This document shows, piece after piece, positions 34,836 through 45,835 of a stretch of 64,000 bases of DNA (positions within the stretch are counted from its first letter, which is position 1; each line of letters starts with the position of its first letter). A program made the translations under genes and the position numbers. Under the pieces are notes generated by a model, which did no database searches, was not told the origin of the DNA, and saw only the letters and a list, made by a program, of their open reading frames with translations. Location: contig JADDOH010002002.1 in assembly GCA_016648135.1 (NCBI GenBank), positions 62,001 to 126,000 on the forward strand, given 5' to 3'. This DNA is from Agrypnia vestita (lineage: Eukaryota; Arthropoda; Insecta; Trichoptera; Phryganeidae).

Positions 34836-35010
34836 TTTAATTATCAACATGTTTCGGGGCCAATGAGCCCTTCATCAGGATACAACGTATAATATTGCAG
34901 GGATCAATTCATTTAATAGAGATTTTATTATTTTCATTAAAAAGTTATCTTGCAGTTATTAAAGAACAAAATATATACTTGGCTAAATTCTGTGTTAGAC
35001 ATTATTTTTC
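34836..35010 (-). mobile_element. H2 hammerhead-bearing short element (minus)
   Basis: The best-preserved ribozyme-like end of family H2. Upstream in the minus direction, the body (TAACTGCAAGATAACTTTTT, TGAAAATAATAAAATC) resembles those of copies at 51375 and 59095. The 5' boundary is uncertain. The LINE-L fragment lies immediately past the ribozyme end. Confidence 0.5.
34840..34890 (-). ncRNA. Hammerhead ribozyme candidate, complete core
   Basis: Minus strand: stem I TATC, CTGATGA (34872-34878), stem II GGGC / GCCC with loop TCATTG, GAAA (from 34855), palindromic stem III ACATGT, then T as the H17 base, then GATA closing stem I. All invariant core nucleotides are present. The only flaw is an A.C pair at the base of stem II. 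Loop-less palindromic stem III implies that a pair of molecules, or tandem copies, would be needed for folding. This is known for minimal hammerheads in Penelope-like elements and retrozymes. Confidence 0.6.
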
Positions 35011-35208
35011 AATGTCGTAAGAAACTTTCAGGATCCGAGACGTAAGGGTAAACTGTCCAAAAAGTCGTCAGAGTTTTTACAGCCCCCTAGTTCTGCAGCG
35101 GTAGCCACGAGCGGTACGCTGCACTTGATGACGCGCGAATTATCGAAGGCCGACTTTACGAGTTCCATTCATCTCCCTTATGAAACTGGCCATTTTTACG
35201 GCGGCTAG
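34999..35208 (+). other. 70-codon open frame in a complex block
   Basis: The frame is open from after TAG at 34996 to TAG at 35206 and would encode RNFQDPRRKGKLSKKS, then FLQPPSSAAVATSG, then MTRELSKADFTSS and PYETGHFYGG. CTTTCAG before 35032 could be an acceptor. The whole stretch to about 35280 is CpG-containing and lacks repeat partners. I cannot tell an exon from conserved non-coding DNA. Confidence 0.22.
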
Positions 35209-35371
35209 TTGGTTTTTGCGCGGAGTCTAATGACACCACTTTGCCGTCTTCCTCACACTTTATTAGGTCATAAAGTTTTTGATGGTCTCGTGAAATAATA
35301 TGCTTAGCGATAGTTAACTACACGAAAGTAAATTTATCGTTTCAGAGGTAAGTTTGTAGAACTCCCGTAAT

Positions 35372-35732
35372 CCGTAATCACACATATGGAAATAAAAACA
35401 ATTGTGTTTTAAGTCCTACCTTTTTAATTGTCTAAGGTACGTTTAACCTTAAAGAGATGCTGTATAATTTTAAGAATTAATTAGGATTTTTGGATTTCTG
35501 CACGATTTTAAGAAACAATTCTGTTCAAACACTAATGACAAGTAATACATAACAAACACTTATAACAAGTAATATATCCTCATCCGGATAATACTTTTAA
35601 TATAAATACAAGTTAATGAAAATAAAATATTCAGATTGATAATGCCCTCATAAGGCAAAACGCGTCTCAGAAAATTAGAAAGGTAGAACTTAAAAAACAA
35701 TCGTTTTCATTTCCATATTATATGTGTACATG
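35372..35732. mobile_element. H3 element: inverted repeats with internal hammerhead-like motif
   Basis: Left arm (about 35380-35429: CACATATGGAAATAAAAAC, TTTTAAGTCCTACCTTTTTA) and right arm (about 35671-35730) are inverted copies with few mismatches. The interior has a diverged tandem ACTAATGACAAGTAATA / ACTTATAACAAGTAATA. The hammerhead-like motif abuts the right arm: TTGATAA (35636-35642), GCC / GGC stem II with loop CTCATAA, AAAA, and palindrome ACGCGT followed by C. Two core changes. It has the same layout as 51027-51336. Confidence 0.55.
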
Positions 35733-36065
35733 ATACAAATAAATAGTACAACTGTTTTTGTAATATTCTTTACTAAAGTATCTTCTGATAGATTCAACAT
35801 AACACATTTTCTTGGAGACCACTTCGCCTTTTAGAAAAATACTTAATACTACGAGTATGTATGTACTACAGTAGTCTGTTATCGCCACAGACTTCCGAAG
35901 CGGGTCTTGTATGGGGAGATAGTGGGCAGGCGAAAGGCCGGAGGACAGAATAAAAGGTATAAAGTCTGTTTCCGAGAATCGCTGAGCCTAGATCCGTAGA
36001 GCATTCGAGAATTGGGAGCAGCTGACGCAAGATCGTGTGAGCTGGAGAAGAGTTAGCTCTAGGGC
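35733..36065. other. Unassigned
   Basis: 35880-36060 is GC-richer and may be the 5' extension of the SINE that follows. No gene. Confidence 0.4.
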
Positions 36066-36195
36066 TGATGGTGTTGCGGCGGCCAGACGACGGATAGAAT
36101 GGAGTTCCGTTGGTTCGAATCCCGGTAGCAGTTAAAATATTTTTTCGTTAATTTGATTTTTCTGTATGTCTTTTCTAATTGATTAATAAAAAAAT
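36066..36195 (+). mobile_element. SINE S1 copy (plus)
   Basis: GGATAGAATGGAGTTCC, B-box GGTTCGAATCCCGG, TAGCAGTTAAAATATTTTTT and tail CTGTATGTCTTTTCTAATTG. The closest relative in the window is 43452-43590. Confidence 0.7.
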
Positions 36196-36235
36196 ATTTA
36201 TGATACAGCTAAAAATTAAAATATTAGGAATAGAA

Positions 36236-36570
36236 TGTTAAGCTGACCATAGTATAGTTAACATAATTAAAAAGGATCGCCCAGATAGGCAGCTGGAATG
36301 AGAAAATAATGGTAAAAAAATATATGACACAAGTGTTGACGGCGCGGCGCCAGAAAGAGAAGGCAACCGTGGAAGATGTGGCATGACCAGTTTAACCAGA
36401 GACTGGAAGAAGGTCCTGTTTGGAGCCTCAATTATCGGTGAGGATCCATGCTGAATCAAATAAGCGATGTATGAATGTGGATAAGGCGAGAATTGTGTGT
36501 CAGGACAGAAAAGCATAGCGCTGTATTATCTCTGCCTACCCCCGCAGAGAAACGTCGAGATGGTAAGAAA
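36236..36570 (+). pseudogene. LINE-L 3' end, copy (plus)
   Basis: Plus frames contain a KKIYDTSVDGA segment equivalent to KIYNACVDGARKRGRP in the better copy at 38790, then WHDQ-equivalent CGMTSLTRDWKK, then a CVSGQKS segment. The nucleotide end CTCTGCCTACCCCCGCAGAG...GATGGTAAG matches the shared 3' terminus. Frameshifted. The 92-codon minus frame is a shadow. Confidence 0.7.
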
Positions 36571-38333
36571 GCAAGAATAACTTCATAAACTTTCGAACCT
36601 GGTTAAGGTTGATTGTGCAGAATTTCACAATATTTCATCATGTTCACAATTTGCATACCTTAATATTATACGGTGATATATATACAGAATTAAGTAGATA
36701 TGTATGTGCGTTAATATTTTTATCGATAGACTGAATCTTTTAAATTAAAATTTATTTTTAAAAATTGTAGTATGATTCTTTTAAAAACATAAACCTCCTC
36801 CTCTCTCTTTATCTCCATTATAAATTATTTCTGTAATGATGTTTTAAATTTTATTTTTAATTTAAACTTGTTAAACAAACTTGTAAGCAGCCTGGAACTA
36901 GTCGATAAGTTTGTTCACGTCGTAATTTATTTATACTTTTGGCTTTTAAAATTAATAAGAACCTGATGTACAAAAAGCTAGTTCGTATTAATAAGCGTAG
37001 AAAATAGTTTTAATAACTGTAATCCATCTGGAAGAAAATGATTTATATCACAATAAATTGAATCTGAATTGATGAATTGCCTCTCCTGACAGACTCTGGA
37101 CGCTCAACTTCATAAATTATTAAAATTGCACTTCGGCTTCGTGAGGTCCGATGTTTTAATTAGTCAATTAACGAGGCGATCGACACCAAAACCTTAAACG
37201 ACCATTCATTCCCGGATCCCTCTTCGGAACAGGTAGCTCCAAGGTCTTAATAATTGGTGATTGATATTTCAAGCTAACAATACTTAATTAAATTTAGTTT
37301 TGACAAGTTTACGAGTGTTTAAGCGATCTGGTTTATATTAATGTAATATAAATTCGGGTAAGAGTTTTAACATTAATTATTGGTCAATTTTGAATTAAAG
37401 TATAATTTTGGAACGTAAATATTATTCGTAATCAGAGCGTAGAAATTACCTACGTCACGAAAATTTAAATTAATGACACCGTAACAAAAACATTTTGGCT
37501 AGAGCGTGGGATATCTTGGAGAGTGACAAAACAACACTCCACCCTCCATCTTCACACTCTAACATCTCAACTTAATACCTTTATTGAGATGAAATGGAAT
37601 AATGTCTTAGTATTCTTATGTTAGCCCAGACATATGAAATTAATGTTTTTGAGAAGTTTGTAAATAATACATAATAACTACGAATAAATTCGCCTGTCAA
37701 GATGTTAAAATTAATATGTTTATTGATCTTCCTCTAAGTATCTTGTCATGGGATCTATTTAGAAAGAAATACACATAATTATAAATTATAAATTATTGGA
37801 AGGATCTAGAATAAACGAAGGAAATGCCGACTAGATTCGCAGAATGTCTGGAAACGGGACGCTTATATACAGTTTTGGGTTCAATAGATTTGAATTAGAT
37901 ATATGTGTACATATAGGTACCAGTCACATATCGCACCTACCTCGTTCTAACCCCGAAAGCGCGATGATGGAAAATTTCAAACATCCCTCCCTTTACAAGG
38001 TAGGGACAGATAGTTTGGTACAGTTCACCATTAAAATTTTCTGGTTCAATTGGATACTGAACGCCACACAATAATTGAAAAGAGACTATACTATTATAGT
38101 CTTGGATTTATATAAGAAGTCAAATCCTTGATTTTGGACAACGATACATTGTAACATTGCCCACACGTCTCAAATGCTTTCTGTATAATAAAAATTACTA
38201 CTTCTAAGTGATTTCTGCTTTTGTACTTTAACTTGGTTTGTAAATATTCCTCCCATAAAATCGAGCTTTTGGCTCATACTATGGGGAGTAAAATGTCTTT
38301 AAAATGTCATAACAAGGATTTAATTTATTGTAA
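36571..38333. other. Unassigned; candidate conserved block 37080-37260
   Basis: 37080-37260 is complex and has TTTTAATTAGTCAATTAACG-type homeodomain sites and GGATCCCTCTTCGGAAC. No repeat partners. The remainder is AT-rich and featureless. Confidence 0.35.
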
Positions 38334-38380
38334 AAAATTCAAGACCTGAGACTAAAATTCAAGACCTGAGACTAAAATTT
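38334..38380 (+). repeat. Two perfect tandem 20-bp units
   Basis: AAAATTCAAGACCTGAGACT occurs twice in direct succession. Confidence 0.95.
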
Positions 38381-38789
38381 GTAATTTTTTGTTAGACGTG
38401 CGCAGATATAGAAATAGCATTTTGTTTAGCCTTTGCAGGATAAATATCCTTCATTATTCATGAATTTACATTAGCTACGCATAAACCATTTTTGGTAGCA
38501 CGCCGAGCGGAATAATCTCCAGCGTTGGAGAGTCTAGTCACGAAGGCTGGCTTGCATTCTCCGGAGGCTTCTTCTTAATTAAAACCGACTTAATTACAGA
38601 TATGTTACAGCGTCAATTTTTTCCACGTGACGCGACCAAACACTCTGAATTCTATTAGCTCGATTGAGTTGTTCTCGCTACTGAAAACATACTTAGACTT
38701 GGTTGGTACCTATATTAAAATGTATTCAACGGTCCTCAATATAAATTAAAGAACCTTCAGTAACATAGAGTAACAATATTATTTTCATA
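38381..38789. other. Unassigned; complex block 38480-38650
   Basis: Includes CACGCCGAGCGGAATAATC, the hairpin TCTCCAGCGTTGGAGA and ACCGACTTAATTACAG. Candidate conserved non-coding DNA. Confidence 0.35.
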
Positions 38790-39240
38790 ATATACTTACT
38801 TACTTACCATCACGCCGTTTCCCCGTGGGAATAGGCAGAAAGGATAGAGCGTCGTACTCTTCTGTCCTGACATACAACTCTCGCCTCATCCACATTCATA
38901 CATCTTCGCATGCAAGCTCGCCGGTTGTTGAGGCTTCTAACGAGACCATCTTCCAGTATCTGGTTGATCTGGTCATGCCACGTCTTCCGCGGTCGCCCTC
39001 TCTTTCTGGCGCCATCAACACATGCATTATATATCTTTCTTACCATTCTTTCCTCATTCACTCGCTCAACATGCCCAAACCATCTGAGCGACCCTTTTTT
39101 AATTATTCATTCCTAATATCTGCGTTCTTTACTCTATTATAAATTGATTTGCCACACATACGTCTGAGGGATCTCATCTCCACTGCATTCAATCTACTTT
39201 CGTTCCTCTTCTGCCAGCTCCTTAATATATTATAAGCATA
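38790..39240 (-). pseudogene. LINE-L C-terminal end, best-preserved copy
   Basis: An uninterrupted minus frame (38810-39061) reads NEERMVRKIYNACVDGARKR, GRPRKTWHDQINQILED, GLVRSLNNRRACMRRC, then VDEARVVCQDRRVRRS and SAYSHGETA. This is the usual LINE C-terminus (ERM..R, GR..K.W.D, W......A.DR..WR). The nucleotide sequence continues upstream on the minus strand to about 39240 with stops. The 3' border CCATCACGCCGTTTCCCCGT is shared with three other copies. Only the last quarter of the reverse-transcriptase ORF is present, as expected for 5'-truncated insertions. Confidence 0.8.
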
Positions 39241-40455
39241 TTCTTTTTTTTTCAAGAACACAACTCCACGATTTTTGAACCCAAAGGGATCATCGGGGAC
39301 GTCTATAATAAATCTTGATTAATGGCTTTTCCAAATAATTAGTCTCTGTGTGACATATTTAATAAAACTGAATTCCTTAACATATTAATATTTTTTATTT
39401 AAAATCTTTTTTAAAATTTCTAAATATAATGTATAAAAAATCTATTGCGGAAGTTATAACATGATGTATGGAAACTAAATCACTATAATAATAATATGAA
39501 TTTATCAATTATTGTTCACATCCAGGCTTCATCAACAATTTCAACGATATCAGCAAACAATTTTGCATCAATAGCTGTAAAATCATCGTCATTATATGTC
39601 TTTTTTTATTCACTGTAAAAGACACAGATTGAGTGTAGGTACTTACATATGAAAATGAAAACACATTTGGTTTTTCGTTGTAGGTATTTATTTATTTCTT
39701 ATAGTTATCAATCTTACTATTTTACATTCAAAAACTTTTAAAAAAAAACAGCTATATAATTTAAATAACTTAAGCAGATGTTTGACACGATTCTATAAAA
39801 TAATTATATTTAAACACTTATGATATTAAATGAAAAATATTACTTTTGTGAAAGAGGATAGCTATACAATTTGATTTAAATGAGATAGAGACAACATGAT
39901 TCGTATTAATTCTTAGTTTTTTGGATTTTAGTTAAAATTAAAAAAGTAGATTTAAAAAACCAAAGTGATTTTTTTCCGTGTGTGTGACTGTAAAGTTCTA
40001 CGAGATTACCTCAGAGACAATAAATCAGAATAAAAGATTACATAAATGACACTTTAAAATTTTGATAAATCAGAAATCACTATTTACTCAATCTTTTCAC
40101 ACCTAACCATGGTTCATCTACAGCAAATAAGCTAATTTTAATTAAGTGAGAAATACTTGTTTGTATTAAATACATGATGTAGATTTTTCATCAGAAATAT
40201 ATGCCTATACAGTATATATTTCATGTAAAACATATAAAATAAATAACATTTCAAAATTGCTACTACCAGTCATCAGATTAGACAAATAATGAGTCACGAT
40301 CTCTAAATCTTTTCTAGCTTTTAACGTATGCGTTTTAAAAAATATTCGTTTATGATATTCTTATCAATTGTCGTAAACAAAGTGGAAGATTTCCGTTGAT
40401 CGTAAACAATGTTTTATTACCATTGAATGAGTTGTTACTTCGTGGTGTAACATTT
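39241..40455. other. Unassigned; short open frame at 39516-39605 (minus)
   Basis: The minus frame at 39516-39605 would end NDDDFTAIDAKLF, ADIVEIVDEAWM, stop, with possible acceptors (TTTTACAG) upstream. It is only 29 codons, so a last exon, a transposase tail and chance are all possible. The rest is AT-rich. Confidence 0.3.
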
Positions 40456-40630
40456 TAATTTAAAGTATAATTTTTATATAAACTTTGTACTATTTTATTT
40501 ATTTATTACTACTCATCATCAGGTAAAAGGTAATAACAATTCCCGATGATGAGAGGGAATGCTCCTCTCGAAACTAAAGTAGTAATAAATAACTCAAATA
40601 TTATTTGTGCTAAGTATAAAGTTTAAATAA
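40456..40630. mobile_element. Foldback with hammerhead-like motif at its apex
   Basis: ATTTATTACTAC (40501-40512) pairs with GTAGTAATAAAT (40579-40590), with weaker outer pairing (AAACTTTGTACT with AGTATAAAGTTT). Inside, CTCATCATCAGG is mirrored by CCGATGATGAG. The hammerhead-like sequence is on the plus strand within the loop. Confidence 0.6.
40540..40592 (+). ncRNA. Hammerhead-like motif
   Basis: CCGATGA (40543-40549; one change from CTGATGA), an extra T, a perfect 6-bp stem II GAGAGG / CCTCTC with loop GAATGCT, GAAA (40570-40573), stem III ACT / AGT with two loop bases, and A as the cleavage base. The 3' strand GTAGTAATAAAT pairs with sequence 30 bp upstream rather than directly adjacent, so stem I would require a bulged-out segment. 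Confidence 0.4.
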
Positions 40631-41334
40631 AATAAATTTATTTTATATTTAATGGTTTATTGTTTAAGAGAAACTATTCAAATATTTAAAATATAAACTC
40701 TACATACTCGTAACTTGTACACGACTTATCCGAATAATTTCGGTCAAACTGTATTAATATCTTGATATGACAGTACTTTTTATCGTGGCAAGGAGAAAAG
40801 AGGTGTGATGATGAAGAATTAAAATACTTGCTATTTTACCAATTGTTAAAATATTATTACGGTTTTTAAAAATGAAAATGACTTCCATTACATTTTAGAT
40901 GCAGGATTTATTTTGTTATAGCGGCTTTGTCAAAAAACCAACCAAGACAAAAACCCTTTCACTAATATAAGGTAATGGGCTTAGAATCATTCGTAATCAG
41001 AATGAACAAAATCTAAAAAATGGAGTGCATTGCAGGAAGCAGCTAGATGCAATGGAGAAAAGTGAGAATTATTGATATAAATTCTTATCCAATAGACTGT
41101 GAAACAATGTGGTCTGAGTGTTTACTCAGTTAAAGTGGGTATACTGAACCTAATTGGACTAGCAATACTCACTGCAGAATATCCCTATTCAAATACGCTA
41201 TTAATTCAATTTACGATCCAAAATTCAGGTTAGTGGTGCAGTTTTTTTATTTTATTATTATTAATTTATACAGCAGGTAGGTACATTATAATGTTTTTTC
41301 ATAGTAAATTAAATCTTTGTTATAACATTTTATA
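40631..41334. other. Unassigned AT-rich sequence
   Basis: Nothing is recognised. Confidence 0.45.
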
Positions 41335-41440
41335 TTACATATTAAATGGAAGAGGCATATTAATATTTACATATTAAATGGAAGAGGCCTACATCCAGCA
41401 GTGGAGAGAAACAGGCTAAGGAAGAAGAAGAAGAAGATAA
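41335..41440 (+). mobile_element. LINE 3' terminus with (GAA)n tail
   Basis: GGAAGAGGCCTACATCCAGC, AGTGGAGAGAAACAGGCTAA and then (GAA)5 is a 3' terminus of a type common among insect LINEs, coding EEAYIQQW-like residues. Just upstream, TTACATATTAAATGGAAGAG is present twice, 33 bp apart (41335 and 41368), a local duplication made at or after insertion. Confidence 0.65.
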
Positions 41441-42044
41441 AATTTTAAAGACATTACACTCTCCAAAACTATTCAAGGGCCATCATAAGCCCATATTATG
41501 GGGAGTATAATTTATCAACGTAAACGGCATAACAAATGAAATAACTGAATATTGAGGAAAATTATTTATTTAGAAGAAAATTAACGAGGAATAAGTACAA
41601 TCGAAAACGAAAGGAAAGAATTTATGAGAGATGAGACGGTATTGTATAAGACGAGAATTTTCGACGAAAAAATGCTCGCATGATCGAAAAGAATAAATTT
41701 AGTAAAACAGCATTGTAATTAATTACTTACGTTAGTTACACTATTAGATATAATATTATCGTAATGTCATATTTTTTAATATATCTCAACTGCCTAAAAT
41801 AATCGCGAGCTCTATATTTACGTGACTTATCTTGGTATTTAAGTCACCTGGAATAAAATTAAAGATCCTATAATTTCTGCTACCTACGTGAATGCCATTA
41901 ATTTACTCCAGCCTACCGTAGAAAGTTTTTCCCAAAGGTTAACAAATATTTCTGTAAAGAGTGGGTTTAATTTTTTTTTATATGATTATATAAATAGACG
42001 AACCAGTAGATCGTTTAGGTACATTGTATAAAACCAAACATTAA
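41441..42044. other. Unassigned AT-rich sequence
   Basis: Nothing is recognised. Confidence 0.45.
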
Positions 42045-42248
42045 AAAAACTTATCTTCTGTTGTTGTAACCTTTCATTGTTTTCTTCTTTTTCTAGTGTT
42101 TCTGCGGGTTTTGACTGCTGGGGATCGTATTCACGATCATCATTTTTTGCAGTGACTCCCGAATTATTGCGTTATATTACTGAGCCAGAATGTCTGTTCT
42201 CTTCTGCTAGTAATATTGCCTTGAATGAGAATCTTGTATCTGAATGAG
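42045..42248 (+). pseudogene. Possible hAT transposase C-terminal relic
   Basis: A plus frame lacking an ATG is open for about 67 codons to TGA at 42246. Its end reads TPELLRYITEPECLFSSAS and NIALNENLVSE. It resembles the hAT dimerisation tail (P.SE..FS.AGNI....R..L), with EPECLFSSASNI in the place of the conserved SER.FS.AGNI segment. The upstream half is serine-rich and not diagnostic. No zinc finger or DDE part is visible nearby, and flanking repeats were not found. It could also be a short exon. Confidence 0.3.
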
Positions 42249-42629
42249 GAGATCTGATATTTTTCTGGATGGCCAAAATATTGTTATTTCCGGTTATTTA
42301 TTGTTTTGAAGATGTATTTTTTTTTCATGCTTTCACTATCTCCATCGATAATAAATGATCTCGTTTATAAAATAAACTATAATGTATAATTCTCCGAAGA
42401 TTGTACATGTATTGTCACTGCTGTAGAAACTTTAAATAATTATCATTCATAGAAATAAGAACATTTACATTAAATATTTAATTGTTATTTTGACATTGTA
42501 CGTAATTTCCGATAAACAAATTCAAGAATTATATAAACTTTCATTGTTTTTGCATGTCAAATATATTTAGGAATCAAAATACACAGCGGAAATTAGAAAA
42601 TTCTAGCTTATATATTTTTCAAGATATAT

Positions 42630-42930
42630 TATAGATGTCTCGCAGAGACGAAATTATTATATCTTTTATTGATAATTTGGTATTGAAGTCTTCGAGTATT
42701 CATAGGGCTTACGACCTATCATACGCCTGGCTTAAGTGGTCACTTTACACAATGTAACGTTCACCATTCCACCCATGAGAGAATACCAAGTCTATCATAT
42801 TTTTGGAAGTTGTATATATTTAAATTTTACAACCTGTTTCATATGTGTGTTGTAATAATCATTAGCGCGACGGGCATCCAAAGCTTTTTCATTCCCCTTA
42901 ATAAACCACAGATGTCACTAATAAGATATA
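42630..42930 (+). mobile_element. Family F element, one-armed copy
   Basis: ATATTATAGATGTCTCGCAG, AGACGAAATT, CATAGGGCTTACGACCTATC, GTCACTTTACACAATGTAAC and TTGGAAGTTGTATATATTT are in the order of other F copies. The right end ACAGATGTCACTAATA is truncated. Confidence 0.7.
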
Positions 42931-42969
42931 TATTTTTATGATAAGAATTTTTTACCAATATCATTTTAA

Positions 42970-43050
42970 ATCTGTATTTTATATGTGTTTTGTATGTGTG
43001 TTTATTTTATATGCGTTTTGCGTATTTTATATGTGTTTTTCGCGACATTA
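42970..43050 (+). repeat. Degenerate short tandem repeat
   Basis: Three units of TATTTTATATGYGTTTT with different 3' extensions. Confidence 0.7.
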
Positions 43051-43451
43051 CCTACCTTCTACAAGTATAACAAATTGAAGTAATAGTGGCTAAAGATCCT
43101 TACTTTAAACAAATAAATTGTCAGGTTTTTACAGGTGTTCGACCCACTGCAGCCAGAGATGAAGCGGTTCTTCCAAATTTTGCTCAGCCAGACGGTACGC
43201 TGTGGTCGATCGGCAGGATCGACTGTTCTCTTTTAATTCTTTTGAGATTTGCAATTATTCTGCTCTTGATCACCATTTCCTGAGACAAAATTCTCCATAT
43301 AAATAAAAAAGATGATCTCTATGATACATTACGGCGTAAAAACCCAACGTGATCACAATTTTTAAATATTATGTACATATATACATATATGTTTGCTCCA
43401 GGATGGTATAATTCGTTTTGAGCGGCCATATAACAATTATATTTTCAAAAT
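43051..43451. other. Unassigned; possible degraded H1 fragment
   Basis: TTGTCAGGTTTTTACAGGTG and CACTGCAGCCAGAGATG near 43120-43165 loosely resemble the H1 copy at 21181. No ribozyme core remains. The 65-codon frame at 43086 is not supported. Confidence 0.3.
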
Positions 43452-43590
43452 TTATTAATCAATTAGAATAGACGTACAGTAAAATCAAATAAACAAAAAA
43501 ATATTTTAACTGCTACCGAAATTTGAACCAATAGACCTCCACTCTATCCGGAAATGGAGCGTTATCAAATTTCGCCACAGCAGCCTAGTA
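43452..43590 (-). mobile_element. SINE S1 copy (minus)
   Basis: The minus strand reads a GGATAGAGTGGAGGTC head, B-box-like GGTTCAAATTTCGG, TAGCAGTTAAAATATTTTTT and tail TCTATTCTAATTGATTAATA. B-box mutations mark it as old. Confidence 0.7.
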
Positions 43591-45744
43591 CATTAACGTT
43601 AATTTTTCGACCTTATATATTTTCAATAAAAGCAATTAAATTACAATACAATTTTAAGCAGCAAAGCTCACATTATAATCATTTTGGTAATACACTTTCT
43701 TTTAAATTGCATTTCTTCCATACATCGCATATAACTTTTACTTCTATATTACATAGATACGACTTTGTTAGTCCAAAATTGTATTAATAATTACGTATTG
43801 AACACCTAAATTATATTTATAAATAATTCACTTATTCTTATTTCGCAAGACTCACTTTGTTCCATTTGATTCGTGAAAGGGCATTGTTAATTTACCCTTG
43901 ATCGTGCAATTATAATTGGCAACACGAAATTCCGGCTGAAAATACAGTGATATAAGTGACCTGTTATAGTATTTATATATTTATTGGACTCTAACATCAA
44001 ATATATTTATAGTGATACTATGATAAAGTAATGCCGAACGGACCAACATATTCTTAACGTTGTAACCTACTGGCCTCGTAACTAAAATAGACATTTTTAA
44101 AATTAAAATTTTATCGTAATAAGGATGATATTCTTAAAGCTGTTTGTTTATCTTCTGTTCTAAATAAAGGTGTATTTATGCGAACAGTAAACATCCCATT
44201 AATTATGTTTCAACTAAATTTTAAATAGTTTCAATTGGTTATCAACCTATTAGTTAACTTGCATTTCTGATAACATATTTAATGTAAACGTTATACACAA
44301 AGTGTAAATTTTGATAGTGTATGCATTAACTTTTGACAATTCATTTATTTTTTAAACCCCTTCAGGCATTTACAAAAAATAAGGTAAATTGTACATTAAA
44401 TAAATGAACACTTCAAACAAAATGTCTATAAATTGTTACATGGTGAATGCCCAAGAAATACGAACAAAAAAAAATGTAGTAGAAATCAAATAGGTACATT
44501 GCAATAGGAATACAAAAATATAATGTATATATTAACTCATAGTTAGTGTATACATATATTATCTTAATGTATAAATTATCGAAATTTAACACTTTGTCTG
44601 TTATAATGTTACGTTATTCTGTTATAATGTCTAATCATAAAGTTAATGCTTTAGATATTAAAATATAAATAATATAAAAAGGTTTTCCTGGGTACCAAAC
44701 TGATATAGCGAGGAAATGAAGAGAATCCTATATTATTTATTTGTTACCAGTCTTTTAACCTGCGAACTCTTTTTGAAGCATAGCATCAACTTTTTAGTGC
44801 AAGTTGAGCTATTTAAAAAAATTCCTAATCAAAAAATGGCGTCGACTGCAGGATAATTACAGACGTGTATAAATTACAGGGTAAAATAATAATATGATCT
44901 ATATTATAATTTGGAACATTGTTTATTTGTATTATTTTCATTGATTATTATTATATTTTAGAGCTTTTGAAATTATTTACGTATGTCTATAACATATACA
45001 TATGTAAGGTTGTCAAAAAATATAATCTTATATAAATGACCTTGTCTATGAGAAAAAATACAGTCAACTTGATATTAACAAGTTTTTTAACATTTTGATG
45101 ATACATCTTGTATTATTTGGTATATATTTATTTAACTTACTTCATCATTTATCTTTTATTCTAACTATTTTATCTTTTATTTTTTAATGTTTATAAAACG
45201 GTTGTAGTGGAATATGAGGTTAAAGAAAAAACTATATATGAATCCGGACCACACACGAGAATACGCCGTGAGAACATTTATATACTACGCGTTGGTAAAT
45301 AGATGCATGCATATTTGTCTCTATTTTTAAAGGAAACATATCGATTTCAAGCATGTTAATATCTCTTGAAACGTGATAAATTATTGTCTTTTAATGCTTA
45401 ACCATCTTCGCCATAAATTACTTTACGTTTATATAATATAATATTATGTTTCTCTTTAAATGTAAATGGTGTACTGTTTTATATCCTATTCCAGTTGTAT
45501 TTTTGATTCACATTTAGTCGCCACTAACCATAAACATTTTTTTTATCCTCCCATGATTTATAATCATGTTAAAAAAATTTGGCACACTAGTACACATGTT
45601 TATATGTTAATAGTATCATTAATATATGTATTTATGTGACGTGGCACCACAGAACATAGATTTTTACGTGGCAGTCATTTGCGTCGAATTACAAGTCATG
45701 AATATGTCGCTGATCAATTTATAGGACGAAACATTTTTTCTAAA
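43591..45744. other. Unassigned AT-rich sequence
   Basis: About 2.1 kb with no recognised gene, repeat or GC-rich block. Confidence 0.5.
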
Positions 45745-45835
45745 AAAAAATTGCTGTCACCGGGGCTTGAATCCGAGAGCTGGTAAAATGTTTTTCTAAC
45801 TGAGCTATTTACACGAACTGGTGCTATTTTTCATA
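45745..45835 (-). mobile_element. tRNA-derived SINE remnant S5
   Basis: The minus strand has A-box-like TAGCTCAGTTAGAAA, a GCTCTCGGATTC B-box-like element and a GCCCCGGTGACAG end. It resembles a lysine-type tRNA head but stems do not pair fully. A single copy in the window. Confidence 0.5.

Noticed and set aside
38825..39142. 105-codon plus frame
   Set aside because: Shadow of the LINE-L C-terminus, which is clearly on the minus strand.
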